Shown: one piece after another, positions 11,137 to 23,840 of the stretch
Layout of the letters: every line of letters begins with the position of its first letter
Numbering within the stretch: position 1 is the stretch's first letter
Assembly: GCA_015501055.1 (NCBI GenBank)
Contig: JADNYV010000269.1
Location: forward strand, 1-48,303
Source: Mucidula mucida
Lineage: Eukaryota; Basidiomycota; Agaricomycetes; Agaricales; Physalacriaceae
Reading direction: 5' to 3'
DNA: 48,303 bases
Position numbers and translations under genes: made by a program
The notes under the pieces: model-generated
Seen by the model: only the letters and a program-made list of their open reading frames with translations
Databases searched by the model: none
What the model was told of the DNA's origin: nothing

Positions 11137-13509
11137 GATGAAGGATGAGAGCAAGATGGGATGATGCTGCTATCAGATTTGGATATAAAAATTCTCTGCC
11201 CACGTGCCGTCACACGTGCTATCGCGCCGCGTTCGATTCCCCTCCGCGCCCACTTCGAACTCTCCCACCTCCTAGATTGCTCTGTTCACTGCGGCTCACT
11301 TCTAGACGCGTCGGCCTTCGGTCTTTAATGTACGAGAGGCCCTTTCTCTGATCCGAAAGCAAAACAGCAGCCTTTCGCGTCCTCTTCAACGCAACGTGTT
11401 TAAGCTGTCTTCATTTTCTCGCTATCTCTTGCTTTGACCATATGGGGCCCTCAAATTTCCCCCATGGTGCTCTCGTACTCCTCGGTCTGGCAGCTACTTT
11501 AATCTCCGTCCCGTGCCCTACCGAGGACTCAATGAAACTGTAACGCGACGCAGCCGTTGGGCTCCATGCTCACCATGCTCACACGCACTATTCCCGCCTC
11601 CGAGACAGACGGCCTGCCCAGCACAAGGGGCGCGACCTGCTCTAACCTACCTCCAATGTGCGGGTCCGTCCTGCTTCGCGTATCAGCGATTTACCTACGG
11701 ACAGCGTCATTCAATTCATCCAAAACGTCCCGAACTTCGGGTCCGTGCGAACACATTCGCGACATCAACGAGGTCATGTAGTCTCATGTCTGGATACAAG
11801 CCCGGGGCTATCCCGAACCTATCTCTTCACCAGTCCCATTTGTTGTCATGCCTCCGTACTCTTCGTTCTCCGAATCTCTCATTCTTATCAGAACGCACGC
11901 GATTGTGGTCCAGTGATATAGCCCCATCATTTGGGCTTATATCAAGTCGCATAGTCGCATATACATTATATACTGATTATTCGTTCACTGACCTGTACAC
12001 GTCTTCGAAGGTAATCTCCTGGCCAATGTCGGACACCTTTCGCATGTGTAGGTTCTTTTTATGGACCGCTGAGGTATACATTCCTAATTCCATATGGTTA
12101 GAAAGATCTGGAAGAGCCATTAGATCATTCCGTACGAAACCTGGCCAGGGTGGCGAGGATGTCGAGTTGGGTGACATTCCTTCAAAGACCCGGATAAATC
12201 AGCCCTCTAGCGAATATACCTCTTACCAGTGACCAAGCCCTGCGCTGCCGACGCGTCTGTCCTTCCCGCGGAAGTTGTACGCTAAGTCTGATCCTGGATT
12301 AGACTTTCCCTAAATTGTGCCTGTGGTACGCGACTAGAAAATAAGCATCGCTATGGCGCTCGTCTCCCGCTCGTAATCACTCGGATCACCGCTTCAACTC
12401 TTAACTTCAATGCAGTCGAGCTGTCAAGATATTCTTGTTCTCTTGCGCCTGCGCGCGCCTCGCCTGGTCTTTTTTTCGGAGGTATTCCGACATCAAGAAC
12501 TGAGGGCTACTTTTTGCCATCTTCAAGACAGAAGCCCGTGTGCTAGACTATAGTCTCCTGAAATTCAAACTTTGTTCTACATCAGGATTCTCGATTTCCC
12601 CGGGCGATTGGCGCGTAACGCGCCTCGTCCACTCTCTAGGATAACATCGCCGAGATATACGAGATGGTGACTATGATGGAGGTACAGCCTGTCGACGCGT
12701 GAAATGGCTTGTCCAATCCCAAATGCATTTATGCCCTATCTCGGAGTACCAACTCTGGCTCCACGTCCGGGACTAGGATAGCTGCACTTACTCGCGGTCA
12801 ATGAATTCAATGAGACCATTCACGACCAAGCAATGCGAAACGGACTCAACGGAGGCAGCATCTGACCACGCCTGCAAGACAACTTATGGCGTTGTGGGCT
12901 TCCGTGGAGGCGATTACAAAAGGTGTTGGCCGAGTTGGTTTTATGGTTCATCCTCTTGGCAGTTTCCTTCTGCTTTAACCAAATTCTTTGCCACTTGCAT
13001 ACTACTCTGAAACGAGTCTGCGCTCGTGGGTGTCATTTCCGAGTGTTCTGAACGATACGGGGACGCGATAACACCGTAATGATTCCTTGAATGGCTCGCT
13101 TCTCACACACACCCCTCGTGAGCGTCATTCCTCAGCCTCACCTGCCTCGGAAGTCGGCCTCGTACATTGCATTTCACCGCGTACGTACCGCGAACTTATA
13201 CTGGTAGGTTTAATGCCTTGGGTTACACCCGATCCCACGAAAATCATGGCATTGCTGTCCAAGCTGGCTGTCTGATGATGATTAACCGAGTTAACGTCGC
13301 GCCATTCATTACTGCTGCGGGATACCATATTATCTCTTGCCACACAAGTCCTGGATGCTTGACGTTCAACATGTTCGAATATGTTCGCGGGAGAACTTTG
13401 TCGGAGTGCGCGGCACGGCCGATCCGGCTGTCCCAATTGGCCGGTAAGAAGACCGATTGGGCCGGCCCGAATACCCTGTCCGCTACCATCAGCATTCCCA
13501 CTGCTTATC
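11137..13509. other. Intergenic region with unassigned open frames
   Basis: The first ~300 bases should carry the promoter of the elongation factor gene and are pyrimidine-rich on the plus strand. Beyond that I see no known gene. A plus-strand frame at 11513-12232 (239 codons) is long but has no domain signal. A minus-strand frame at 11977-12177 ends at a good donor (gtcagt) after the residues EITFEDVYR, so it may be one exon of an unrecognised minus-strand gene, but neighbouring exons could not be joined with confidence. The region up to 13509 is the upstream side of the second F-box-like gene. Confidence 0.4.
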
Positions 13510-15389
13510 ATGCTCGCGTCAACGCTGGCCAGCGTACCCCAGGAAATTGTTGAGCATATCGCCTACCTTGTCGCTACAGACAGCGTTGTGGGACCGCCTA
13601 TCGACCTAATCTCACTGCTCTCCACGAGTCAACACTTTTATTCTGGACTGTCCATTACCAAAAATCTGAATCTCTATGCGAACATCTTTGCATTCAAATT
13701 TGACACCGGGGTAGCCGCGAGCAGACTTGGCGTGGACAAACTCACTCAATCTGTCTTGGCAGAAGAATTGCAAAGGAGGTTCATTCTATTGAAACGCATA
13801 CGAGCGCGCACCGAGTCGTCTTTGGAGCAGTGTGATCCACGGAAAGCAGAGGACAGAAGGCGTTTGCGGGAAACGCTTTTTGGGGCGTACCTACTCATGC
13901 TAGAGAACGAGGGCAAAAACGAGCTACATCTGCGGGAATATGGGATCGATGACTGGTTGAATGAATACTGGTTCAGAGAGAAAGGGTCGTCTTTGCGACA
14001 TCAGCGCTCAAAGCAGACCGTTGGCCTGATCAGAACGAGGAACATGCGCTCGCTATGTGGCTGTTCTGGTTTTTGTTCAAACCTGGTATGTATTGTGTGG
14101 CGTGATTTGATCCGTTCATGATGATCATTGAATTGCCTCCCCCTAGGAGACCACAAGTATAACCAGAACCGGACTATGACGCATGTTCTGAAAATATACG
14201 CACTCGGTGCGCATCGAGTGAGTACTTTCTCTCCTTTTGGTTGTTCTACATTCCAATGTCACAGTACCAACTTGCCGCGCCTTCATGGACGGAGTTCTTC
14301 CCGTCCTCTAGACCTGCATCGCCTGAAATAGTCACTCATTACTCAGAGGCATATCATCTCAGTTCTCCGTCCATGGCTTCTCCCGCAATTCTATCGTTCC
14401 TTAGCTTAATCGATCGGGTAGAGATGTCGACGACAGCATCTGACCCAACGCGCCGGGGAAACTGGGGAGAGAAGCTCTACAAGTCGTCTGGCTCGGCAAA
14501 ATGGGACTGCGAATGGCATCGCTGCGTCAATCTCGGACGCGGCCTTTTGAAGAAAACGCTCACCTCAGCGTTCACACCAGGAAGGTACGAGATATTTGCC
14601 CCTGTGACATTCTCTCCTCTAACATTTGGCTTGTTACAGCATTGAGGGAGTTTGGGAAGGAACCTTTACGGTGGGTGAAGTGGTACTCATTCACATTCGT
14701 GTTTCAACGTTGACCGATGCAGTATACGGAATTTGGTGCATACGCGGAACTGCTCGGAGGTGCTGCACCGACTATCTTGACGAAAAGCATGGTAGTCAAG
14801 CACCGCCAGACTTGGAAGCTCCGGGAACATCATTTGCTACTCGATTCACCGACAAACGATGATGAAGACCGCGCACCCTTGTCTGCTGGCGATCCCTTGC
14901 GATCATACTTTGCCACAGGCACTCGCGTAACGGAAAACGCATCCGGCGTAGAAGTCCAAGAACCTGGCGCTAATCCCTTGTTCTACAAGCGAGCCACTTC
15001 TCTGCAAGATGACAATCAGGCTGCCGTTCGTGACATCATTCTTACCGGCGAGGTCTGCTTTCCTCGATTAGCTTTCGGACGGTCGCGTTGTTAATTATTA
15101 TCATCTCAGGGACACTCGGCTTGGGGTCAATTTAGTCTAGTAGGCCGTATACGCCCATGCGACGGCTTCATTAGCCTGTCGAAGGATTATGTACGTGTTG
15201 TCCTCCTGAGTTCGATCGTGTTTGGACTGAGATCAACGTTAGGTCGATGGTGACCGCGGAAAGTGGCTGTATCGTGGTTATCTAATCGGGAATGCAGATG
15301 GATGCCTTGCTGGTCGCTGGCGCGATACCATGAGCCCTATAGACACTGCCGGCTATGAAGGCTGTTTTACGATGTCACGACGCATATGA
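13510..15389 (+). CDS. F-box-like protein (paralogue 2), one frameshift in exon 1
   Basis: Exons 13510-14085, 14147-14217, 14265-14584, 14640-14670, 14723-15052, 15110-15190 and 15243-15389 give about 518 residues. The start is the first Met before ASVPQEIVEHIAYLV, an F-box-like motif followed by LISLLSTSQHFYSGLS. Later exons show the family pattern: GVWEGTFTYTEFGAYAELLGG, AWGQFSLVGRIRPCDGFISL, GKWLYRGYLIGNADG, LAGRWRDTMS and GYEGCFTMSRR. The exons sum to 1556 nt, one short of a multiple of three. The frame changes between about 13983 and 14016, from DDWLNEYWFREK to DRWPDQNEEHALAMWLFWFL, near an AAAGGG run. Either a recent pseudogene or a one-base sequence error. All other splice phases agree. 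Confidence 0.72.
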
Positions 15390-17188
15390 GTTACTGAATT
15401 TTTCCCGTATGGAGTCGGACTATGGACCTGCACACACATCCTTCTGTAGTATTCTTTTACAGCTATAGTCTTTCTCCCTCATCGATAACTATCGATGTTC
15501 CAGATGTTATCTCGACAGCTTCAGTATGTATCTTGGTTTAAACATAAATGACTCAAACCTTTCATCAGGGCTTGACACGCGCTTCAAGTCGCGTGTGTCG
15601 CGTCTTATCCCTTTGGCCCAACGTGTCTATCACTTCAAAGACCCCAAGTAATGTTCGTCATGGTATCGCTCTACTTACTCTCTCCTTTTGTCATACTACC
15701 TTAGTCCCTGCAGTTGCGGTTTCTGGAAAGACACTGCCCAAGGTAGTAGACGTCGTTTTCGCCCAATGAATCAGATCCGTCTTATTGTGTGGCCAGGATC
15801 CCAGGACGCCTATTACACGGTAAATGATACAGACAACGCCAGGAAGATCAGGCGATCAGTCGCTGTTCCCGGAGAATGACACAGCAGCAGATTAAAGTTT
15901 GAGTTATGCAGACACGAACAACTAGAGTTATGTCGCCCCAGTCATCGTCCATCTTGATTGTGTTGCTGTTATCTGGTAGGCTGTACTATTTGTTTCTTGG
16001 GTTTACAGGAAGCGCCGAGGATCGATTTTTGCCCGCTTTGAATCCGCTAGGCGGAAACTACGACATGAGGCGATGTCTTACTTGTCCAATGTGCGTTTGG
16101 CAAGCGAGACTAGCTGTCCTCCGAGTCCTGATCCTAGTAATGATCGGCGTCCTTCCGCGTCTTCTGCAAGGGGACCGGACTTGTCGGGGGCATTGGTTCA
16201 GACAATTTAGCTTCAGCGAGCGAAGAAAGGAGTGTACTATGGTCAAGTATCCGAGGCAATTTAATTATACAGTAATATGGTAGCCACAGCGAAGATTATA
16301 GTGACGAGGGTATGATGTCGCGGAAGAGAGAAGGGTCGTCAAGTCATAAGTGATATATCTGAACGGCTGAGGTCAGAGCTGTTGTAGAAGGACAAGTGTT
16401 CTTTTGCACTCACAAAGTAGCAGTCAACTGGAGGGACAAGACGTCCTGAAGGCACAGCAGTAGATGGAGTCGATGTCAAAGCCAGCAAGCAATAAGGCAG
16501 AAGCTCGAAATCGAAACACTCAAAGCAGGCCAGATAGGCGCGTCCAGGCGCGGCAGCACGAGCACGAACATGTCGAAAATGTTCAAGATAGTGACCTCAT
16601 GGAGCTATTGTCTGCAGGACGCGCAAGACGCGACATAGACAACCTGAATAGAAGGTGCACTGATCCCTTTGAGGAGGAGGCAATGGGGACTATAGCAGGC
16701 ATTCAGTATCTTCTGGTCGCTTCTGCAAATCGTGCACCGATAGGAAAGCATAGCGCACATACATGGGCAGCGCATAGCAACATGGCACACTCACCTTTGT
16801 ATTCTAGGGCGTAGTTCCGAAAAAAAAACTTAGACAGCGCATTCGCGAAGTGGAAAAGGCATGCTAAGATCCTCGTAACGCGCGCCGCGAACAGCAAATA
16901 GCCCATCAATGTAAAGCGGAACAGAGGCTGTTGTTTGTAAATTGGCGCCAGCATATCATGATGAAATAGTGAGCTAGCCGACAAGGTGTATTTCCAGGCT
17001 CGACGGACATCGTGGCTGAGTTCAGAATGGATCAACAAAGTGTGACGGTGACATAACAGCTGTGACCCGCATCTCTCCTGGACCCACAAAGTATGACGAT
17101 ACCGGAACACGCCATAGCCTTTCTTGGTCCGTAAATGGCGTTAATTATCTGCTATCTGAGTGCTTACATCTGAGCAGAGACTTTGCCG
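15390..17188. other. Intergenic region with unassigned open frames
   Basis: No recognised gene. A plus-strand frame ending in a stop near 15650 (residues GLDTRFKSRVSRLIPLAQRV) could follow a 5' piece near 15475 through an intron with gtatgt donor and catcag acceptor; it may be a 3' gene fragment of unknown family. On the minus strand 16703-17110 is open for 135 codons with a hydrophobic middle (FTLMGYLLFAARVTRILACL) and might be a membrane-protein exon. Neither is supported by a motif I know. The last ~100 bases precede the kinase-like gene. Confidence 0.35.
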
Positions 17189-18629
17189 ATGCCTTCGTTC
17201 GTTGAATACACTTTGGTTCAAAATGACCACGTCGTCAGAATCAATGGTCCTAGTTGGCCTGAAAGTCTGACGCGTCCCTCTGATCCCGACCCCGATTGCG
17301 CTATGGAATTTGAAAGAAACACGATCGAGTTTACCAAACTTTATGCGGAGCTTTTGGTCGGTCGATTCCAAATCCGCATGGCATGATCCCTCAGCAATCT
17401 CTTTAGGAAACCCTCATTCATACTATCGACTTTCAAGGCACGTCTGGGGCGATTCTCGCACCACTTACGAACGGGAGCTTTACTCTCATTCCTAAAGAGC
17501 TTCAACCGGAATATCTCGCCGTTCGCCAATGCCACATCTGGGCGCCTTTAGTAGACATTAACGAGATCAGAACAACGCACTGGCGTCGTAGCCAGACTCG
17601 CCGCGGACTGTGGCGCGACCGCGAAGTTGGTACGTGAATGAAACTATTCTCTGTCAGTGGTCTTATCAGTTGATACAGAGATGTTGCTTGCATCTGGTGG
17701 TCCTTCGTCTTGGAAAATGATCGAAAAGAAGACGGACGGCCTCTATCTACTTTCAGAACACGGTTTAGACCTATCCTTTCTCGTCTTAGGGCATATAGTA
17801 CAAGACGGCAGAATTATAGGTCTTCTCTCGGAGTTGAACGACGGTGACTACGTGGAAGAAACTCATCGGGCGTTGGTCAGTCATTAATACCCGCACCTCG
17901 TCTTGCTCGGTTGCTAAACACTTTTTCTTCTAGATGTACGATGCCTTCCAACAGCTAGAAGGTCGAAACATATTCTTCGATGACGTTGATGGTTGGATAT
18001 CGGAAAGCTGCTTCATGGTAGCCGATGGCAAGATACGGTTGCAGGGCGATGCGATCGCAAGACTAAAGGTATATTCTCCTCACCGGCATCCTACTAGTGC
18101 ACTTGAAGAAGCAAGGAAAGTGCATTGGGACGTTCTGAATCGTGTTCTCTCTCACGTTGAAGGAAGGCCAAATTACACGCTCCTTAGTGGGGACGACTAC
18201 AGATGGGTGAAGAATGTACGCTTACTCGCGTACATTCCTTCTCCTGAGCGTCCCCGATTAATGGAATTTTCACTCACAATCCGCCGAGGGCCTAGATGGG
18301 GAAAGGTTAGGTGGAATCGGCAGCGCCGTCGTAATGAGAACCTCCTGGCTGCGTCCGAGGAGGACAGTGACGTCCTGCCCGAAGTCAGCGACGAAAGCGA
18401 TATTAACGTTCCACTGCCTGCAACGCGCACGGGACTTGCAATACGACGCGTTCGCCAGAGACAGTCATATGGCCCAGTTCCAAGGATTCTCACCGATCTA
18501 CGTTATCGCTCAGTCTGGGGTGACGAGAGTGATCTTACTGCAGATAGTGTATCTCTCTTGCGTCGCTTTAACGATCTTTGTCTTCTTTTTTACGCACTCT
18601 ATATACGTCGCTTCGCCCAATTGTATTGA
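17189..18629 (+). CDS. Kinase-like protein, probably catalytically dead, tandem copy A
   Basis: Four exons, 17189-17356, 17407-17629, 17679-17875 and 17934-18629, splice to 427 residues with all phases consistent. I read it as a member of an Agaricomycete family with a degenerate protein-kinase-like fold. An N-terminal domain is followed by WAPLVDINEIRTTHWRR, then a hinge-like stretch (FLVLGHIVQDGRIIGLLSEL), then YDAFQQLEGRNIFF and MVADGKIRLQGDA at the place of the catalytic and metal-binding loops. No HRD or DFG triad is seen, so phosphotransfer is doubtful. The C-terminal ~120 residues are charged and probably disordered. The gene at 19663-21168 has the same exon plan. Kinase-like assignment is inference from pattern; function unknown. 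Confidence 0.6.
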
Positions 18630-19662
18630 CATTTGATGTTCCTGGTGGCGTTTGGGACAAGTGGGGGGGGGGGGGAAATAATGGGTGCATTTGAATACTA
18701 GTAGTGCGTGGTATAGTATGTGTATTAGTTACGAGATAGTATGAAAGGTTCTGTGATGAGAGGTGAAATGCTATCGATACATGATAAGTTGAGCAAGTCC
18801 AATCAAGTGTTCTAGAGGTCCGAAGAGTATCGGCCCGTGAGGGGATCGTCGATAGGAGGCCAAGTAGACGCCATTTTATAGGAAGAGATATAAACAGTCC
18901 TATCGAGGCAATGGCCATCAAAACTAGAAGCAAGAGAACAGTGACCGACATACACTGTAGTTAGCGAGTCAAAGGGCATTAGAGCAGCTCCAGACAGACC
19001 AGCGCCAGCCACAAGGCAAGAGCAGTAGCAGAAGTTGGCGGTAGTAGATAACGAGAGTTGGTCGGAGAATAAGGCGAGCAGCAACAGAAGGATACACGAG
19101 ATTGCGTAGGCACGAGACACGACTTCGAAGCATGAGACTGTCAGTGAGCTACAACAGCGTGGATAACATACCGGCATCCTGAGATTGCGTCCTTACTTGC
19201 AACGTTGACACGAAGACAGAGTCTGGATAGGTAGACGGGTAGGAAATTTAGAGAGGGGACAGCGGGGCGAACCACAAGGAAGATTCTTAACGGTGTCAGC
19301 TCCACATCGATCACAGTGGAAGGCCTGTGTGGTACACATAAACAGGCGCAGAACATACTAAGAAAATGGACCAACCATAGGCTATAAATAAGAAGAGATC
19401 TGCGACGGAACGCCAGCTTGAACATCTGCAGTAGTAGCATAGCAAAGGACTGAAAGTGGTGAACAGAAAATGAGAGGCGCCGAGGGCTCACTGTACATAC
19501 GCGATGCTGTTGTTATCGATGCGCGTCTATCACGGCGAGAGGTTTAGCTCGATATAGTAACGAAGTACCATCTCGGCCGCAGGCGGACGTAGGGTTAGGG
19601 GTACCATCTCTTTTCGGCAATAACTTACCCTTGTCCCCACTCGTCCCCACAAACCAGCAACT
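18630..19662. other. Spacer between tandem kinase-like genes
   Basis: About 1 kb. It contains a run of 13 G at 18663-18675. On the minus strand several hydrophobic open frames (18568-18951, 18812-19177, 19141-19491) carry stretches such as SCILLLLLALFSDQL and SVTVLLLLVLMAIASIGLFI. They could be exons of a small multi-span membrane protein, but I could not build a consistent splice model and recognise no family. Confidence 0.35.
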
Positions 19663-21168
19663 ATGTCCATACCTGATCATGCCATCGGTTGCTTAGGTGT
19701 GCCTTTGACCCGAATTAACCGACTGAGTAAAGGCTGACTAGTTTCTAGGTAGTTTGTTGGACCCAACCTACCTACGGCTGACATTCGCCCAGTTTGATCA
19801 TCTCCTCCAGATCTATGCTCCTCCTGTTCCTCTGTATTCGGGAGACAATGATTATAACAAAGCTATATTGTTTAATGAACACACAAGGGAATTGATCGAG
19901 TTCCATCGAGATATCGTTGTGAGTACTTCTTCGCGGATGAAGTCAACTCAGCGACTTGAACTCCACAGGAAACCCTCATCAATACCATTGACTTTATGAG
20001 TGTAGAGAGCGCTATTTTGGCGCCGCAGCCACATGGCGGATTTGCCCTGGTTCCAAAGCCCCAAATGGACGTGTACATCATTCGGTGCCGTCCATGGGCA
20101 TCCTTGATAGATATCCGAGAAGTCAGAACGACGCATTGGTGTGCAGACCAAATTGGAGTACGCCGAGGGCTCTGGCGTGGCCGTGAAATTGGTAAGCACT
20201 CTAATTGAATCAGTCTCACCGAGTACGTTCATGCAAATTTATTCAGAGTTCTATGTGGCATGCGAAACTAGTATTCGACACGCGGTTCAACGCTACATGG
20301 ATCTGCTTCAGGCGTTGAAGACATCCGGTCTGGATCTGTGTTCTCCGCTTGTAGGGCATCTGGTCAAGGATGGCTCTGTTATCGGCGTAGCTACCGAAAT
20401 CCCCACTGGATTGGCTACATATGCAGACCAAGCGTTGGTAAGCTTGTGACTTTCTGCCTTTGAGCGTGACCACGGCCAGTATCTGATTGTTTGCCTTAGC
20501 TCTATGATGCTTTTCAGCTGCTTGAACGCCACAACATATTTTTCAAGATGGAGCTATTCCCGAACTCTATTCATATCTCTGACGGAAAAATACAGTTCGG
20601 CTATCTGTGCGCATCTTCCGTATGTCTGAATACCGGACGCGAGACTGGAACCTTGTTCGAAAAAGCGCGGCAAAAGCATTGGAGCTGTCTCGATCACTAT
20701 CTGTCCCAACTCCAGGATAGAATCTTCTCCAACTACATTCCCATCCGCTGGGACGAAACGTTTCGTATTCTGGCGTATATCCCCAATCCGGAACGACCTC
20801 TCCTTCTTGGTATAACGCTTGACGCTCGAACGAGATCGAAGTGGGTTCAGCATCGACGTCTCAAAAGCGGCCAGTCTCGCAAACCTTTACTCAATGGCCC
20901 AATCAATGATGCCCTCCCTTTCCCCTCCCCATTTCATGGCAGTATGGCCTCCTCGACGGCTCGCGTAGGCACGTACGAGACCGACGATGACACACCTCTG
21001 CCACGAGCGCGTATTGAACTTGGAACTAGGCCAGTTCGCCACCGACAGGTATTTGACCCGTATCGAAGGGTGTCTACCCATATACGCTATCGCTCAAAGT
21101 GGGACGGCGACAGTGACGTTACCAGTGAGGCTACAGCCTCTATCGTTGAGCTCTCTCCATCATATTGA
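19663..21168 (+). CDS. Kinase-like protein, probably catalytically dead, tandem copy B
   Basis: Five exons, 19663-19696, 19749-19918, 19969-20191, 20247-20437 and 20500-21168, splice to 428 residues. It is a paralogue of the gene at 17189-18629: both have a 223-nt exon beginning ETLI and ending in a split Glu codon, and matching landmarks WASLIDIREVRTTHW, GHLVKDGSVIGVATEI, LYDAFQLLERHNIFF, ISDGKIQFG and RILAYIPNPERPLLLG. Copy B has an extra 34-nt first exon; its donor (gtgtgc) and start Met are my choice among alternatives. As in copy A the HRD and DFG positions are not kinase-like. The C-terminus is basic and variable. Function unknown. Confidence 0.6.
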
Positions 21169-22764
21169 CGAGGCTTCCATTTTCACTGATTCTCTCTTGA
21201 ATTCGTGTGTTCTCGCTGTACGCTTTTTCTCTTGCTTTTCCATACATTTCCACATCTCCTATCGTTTCGCTGCGGCTCCTGTAGCCAGTTATCATAACGC
21301 GCTTGTCACTACGAATGCGCGAATGGGTGTACTTTTTCTCAAGTTAGGGTTGCTGGGTGGGCTTAGGTGGATGGCGAACACATCCGACTTTACAGAGAGC
21401 CTTTCATCAGGCTTCACAAAGATTTCGTCTCAACTACACTTCGTGCATGAGCGCAACTTTACCGAACAGATCAAAAACTTTCATTCACACTGTAGGTTCT
21501 TTAGTAGAAGTACTACGGCTAGCGCGAATTCCAGCGCCACCAGCCAGTGGTAAGTAGTTTCGAGCTCGTTTCCAAAACGTCTCAGCTGCCGATGGCTGAT
21601 CACTGTGTCAAAACTCGTGTGCGCGCAATGTTAGTAGACATAGGGGATATCGGGACGGCGTGTTAGTGCATTGCTCGATGTAGGCATTTATGAAATTCTG
21701 GTGTTCTCCTGGACAGTGGGACAGCTTCTCATCCTGGCATGAATGCTTACTCCTGGTTCCGAGCATCCCATGAAGGCGCGACAGGACGTACAGGTATGTT
21801 GGTAAATGAGCTGCCTTCGTACCCGAGCGCGGACTTGAGAAACGCTTTTACAACCGTCAGGTTAAAATCAAGTTTCACAGATGGCAACTTGTCGCGCCGG
21901 GCTCAAGATCAGCCTCTGCCTCGTAAGTGTCATTGTACTGCCCAGCAGTAAACATGGTACATCATGTGTCATCGTATGTGGGGAATCACTGACAGGGCCC
22001 TGGCGCAACAGTGAGATGAGACTGACTTAGACTAAGACCACTATGACAGGATTTCTATCTGCTCGGAGATATCGCTCGCCCAGTGGGTATACCTCGGAGC
22101 AAGAAAGTACCTGGCACCAGGAAGTCGAGTAGAATGCATTTGGAAGCGTCTCAGTGACGACGCAGTCGTGGCCGCCTCCTTCCTCTCGACATTCCAGGTC
22201 TCGCTGCCACCATGAGTACAGGTGAGCGAAGAAGGCCGCTCGTGTTTCGTGTCGCGCATTTGAATAGTCGAAGAATGGAGACGTGCATGCATAGCTGGAG
22301 GTAGACCGAGAAGCTAGTAGGACTCACAGGATGGGTGTCAACAATGCGAAATCTCTTCATATTTATCTGGGCCCCTAGTTATGGAGGCGCTGATAAGCCG
22401 AGCGATAGATTCGAGTGGGCATTTGCGTTTTGTAGAAAGAAAGATCGACCAACAACTTGAACAAAGGAACTTTAAGAACATCTGCCGGTATGCCGTGTAA
22501 CCGGTCCGTGCCCCCGAGCACGATCAGCACTGCCACAGTTGATGGTATGCCTTCTACTTCCATGTCGTTGGAGTATAACAATCCCTTTCCGACCAACTAA
22601 CGGACCCTCCGCCAAATTTTTTTCCATTTACTGTAACATTATTGTGTTGTCGTTTTCCTCGCTTTCCTATTCCCTACTGTAGGCGAACAATTTCATTTCT
22701 TCCATGATAGCACCTGATCTCTTTACAGATTACAAGCTGCACTTTGTTACAGCGTCAAATTTGC
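21169..22764. other. Intergenic region, nothing firm
   Basis: About 1.6 kb with short open frames only. A minus-strand frame at 22375-22596 (residues MEVEGIPSTVAVLIVLGG from an internal Met) followed by 22151-22360 could be exons of an unrecognised gene, but no motif supports it. The final ~100 bases are pyrimidine-rich and precede the DUF6699 gene. Confidence 0.35.
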
Positions 22765-23791
22765 ATGGAACCTAACGAAAACGAACAATCCTCTGATTAT
22801 CGACCCGAAAAGCCTCCTCGTTCCATTCTCAGACTGGACCCCCGCGTCCAATACCAACAAGGTTTACGGTTCACCCACCCTCTGGCCCTCGCATCCGCAT
22901 TCATGAACACCCCATCCCAATCACCTATCCCGACGTCTCTGAGCTAGTAGTCCCTACTCAGGCCCCACCCCAGGTTCTATCTACCTCCATGGCGAGCGCT
23001 GAGGAGCTTGAAAAGTTCGCTTTCCAGATCGCAGCAAAGCTCCGCAATCAACGTCTGGAAAATGAAGCGGCTCGTAGAGTAGAAGAGGCACATCGTCCTC
23101 CCCCACTTCCCCGACCAACGGGAAAGTCGGAAGATTTCCGAGAGTTCAGCGTCATTCTTATGGGCCAATGGGTCCCTGGTCCTGATAGTGCGTTCGTCTG
23201 TTCCACGGTGCTTCCCTGACGTCTAACGCCTTTCAAGTGGGACCTGTGCTTCCACCTAGGCATGCCATGACATTGGGACCCATTACTGTCAATCCGATGC
23301 TCGCCTTTCCCTTCACAGATCAACGTCGCTTCCGTTGGGATGTTAGATTATCTTTCGAAGACGCGAAATACGTCACACCTGACCGACAAATTTCTATCAG
23401 CCTACCAAATGCACGGCTCCAGCCTGCAACGGCCCCCAGAATTACGCGTTTGTCTATAATCTCGGAATCGTTTCCCTGGTCTCTAACGGTGAACGCTAGA
23501 ACTGCATCTGCAGGCGTGACCGTTTACGACGTTCTGCATAATATATCCAGGTTTCTTCGGTTGGATTTGGCGGAGCGTGACCTTCGAGATACCAGTCCTA
23601 CACATAGGGCAGCCATCATCGAGGCCAACCGGACGCGCACTTCGCAGTCGATGGGTCCTGGCGATATCCGTCTTCTTGATTGGTTACTTTCAGCGACCAA
23701 ATTTGGCGGTCTTGCTCATAAACCTAATCATGTGTCAACAGGTCTCCTTGCGTCCGAAGAGGCATTCTTCGTTCTGTACTTTGAGGAATAA
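22765..23791 (+). CDS. DUF6699 domain protein
   Basis: Proposed exons 22765-22861, 22948-23187 and 23238-23791 give 296 residues in phase. The last exon is the DUF6699 domain, seen as ITVNPMLAFPF, then RFRWDVRLSF, ITRLSIISESFPWSLTVNA, VTVYDVLHNISRFLR, and near the end a drop to KFGGLAHKP and VLYFEE. The family is common and multicopy in basidiomycetes; its function is unknown. The second intron (50 nt, gtgcgt donor) is well supported because it restores the domain frame. The first (86 nt, gtttac donor) is weaker, and the N-terminal exon could differ. The stop is only 49 bases from the convergent DUF6535 gene. Confidence 0.7.
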
Positions 23792-23840
23792 TGAATGCAC
23801 TTTGGTCTTGGCTGCAGTCGGGGTATCAAATCAAACTAGT

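Noticed and set aside
11513..12232. A 239-codon plus-strand frame
   Set aside because: No domain, no conserved motif and composition unlike the confirmed genes; overlaps a minus-strand exon-like frame. Noted in the intergenic entry only.
13125..13511. A 128-codon minus-strand frame upstream of the second F-box-like gene
   Set aside because: Overlaps another frame of the same length on the plus strand and has no recognisable motif; likely chance.
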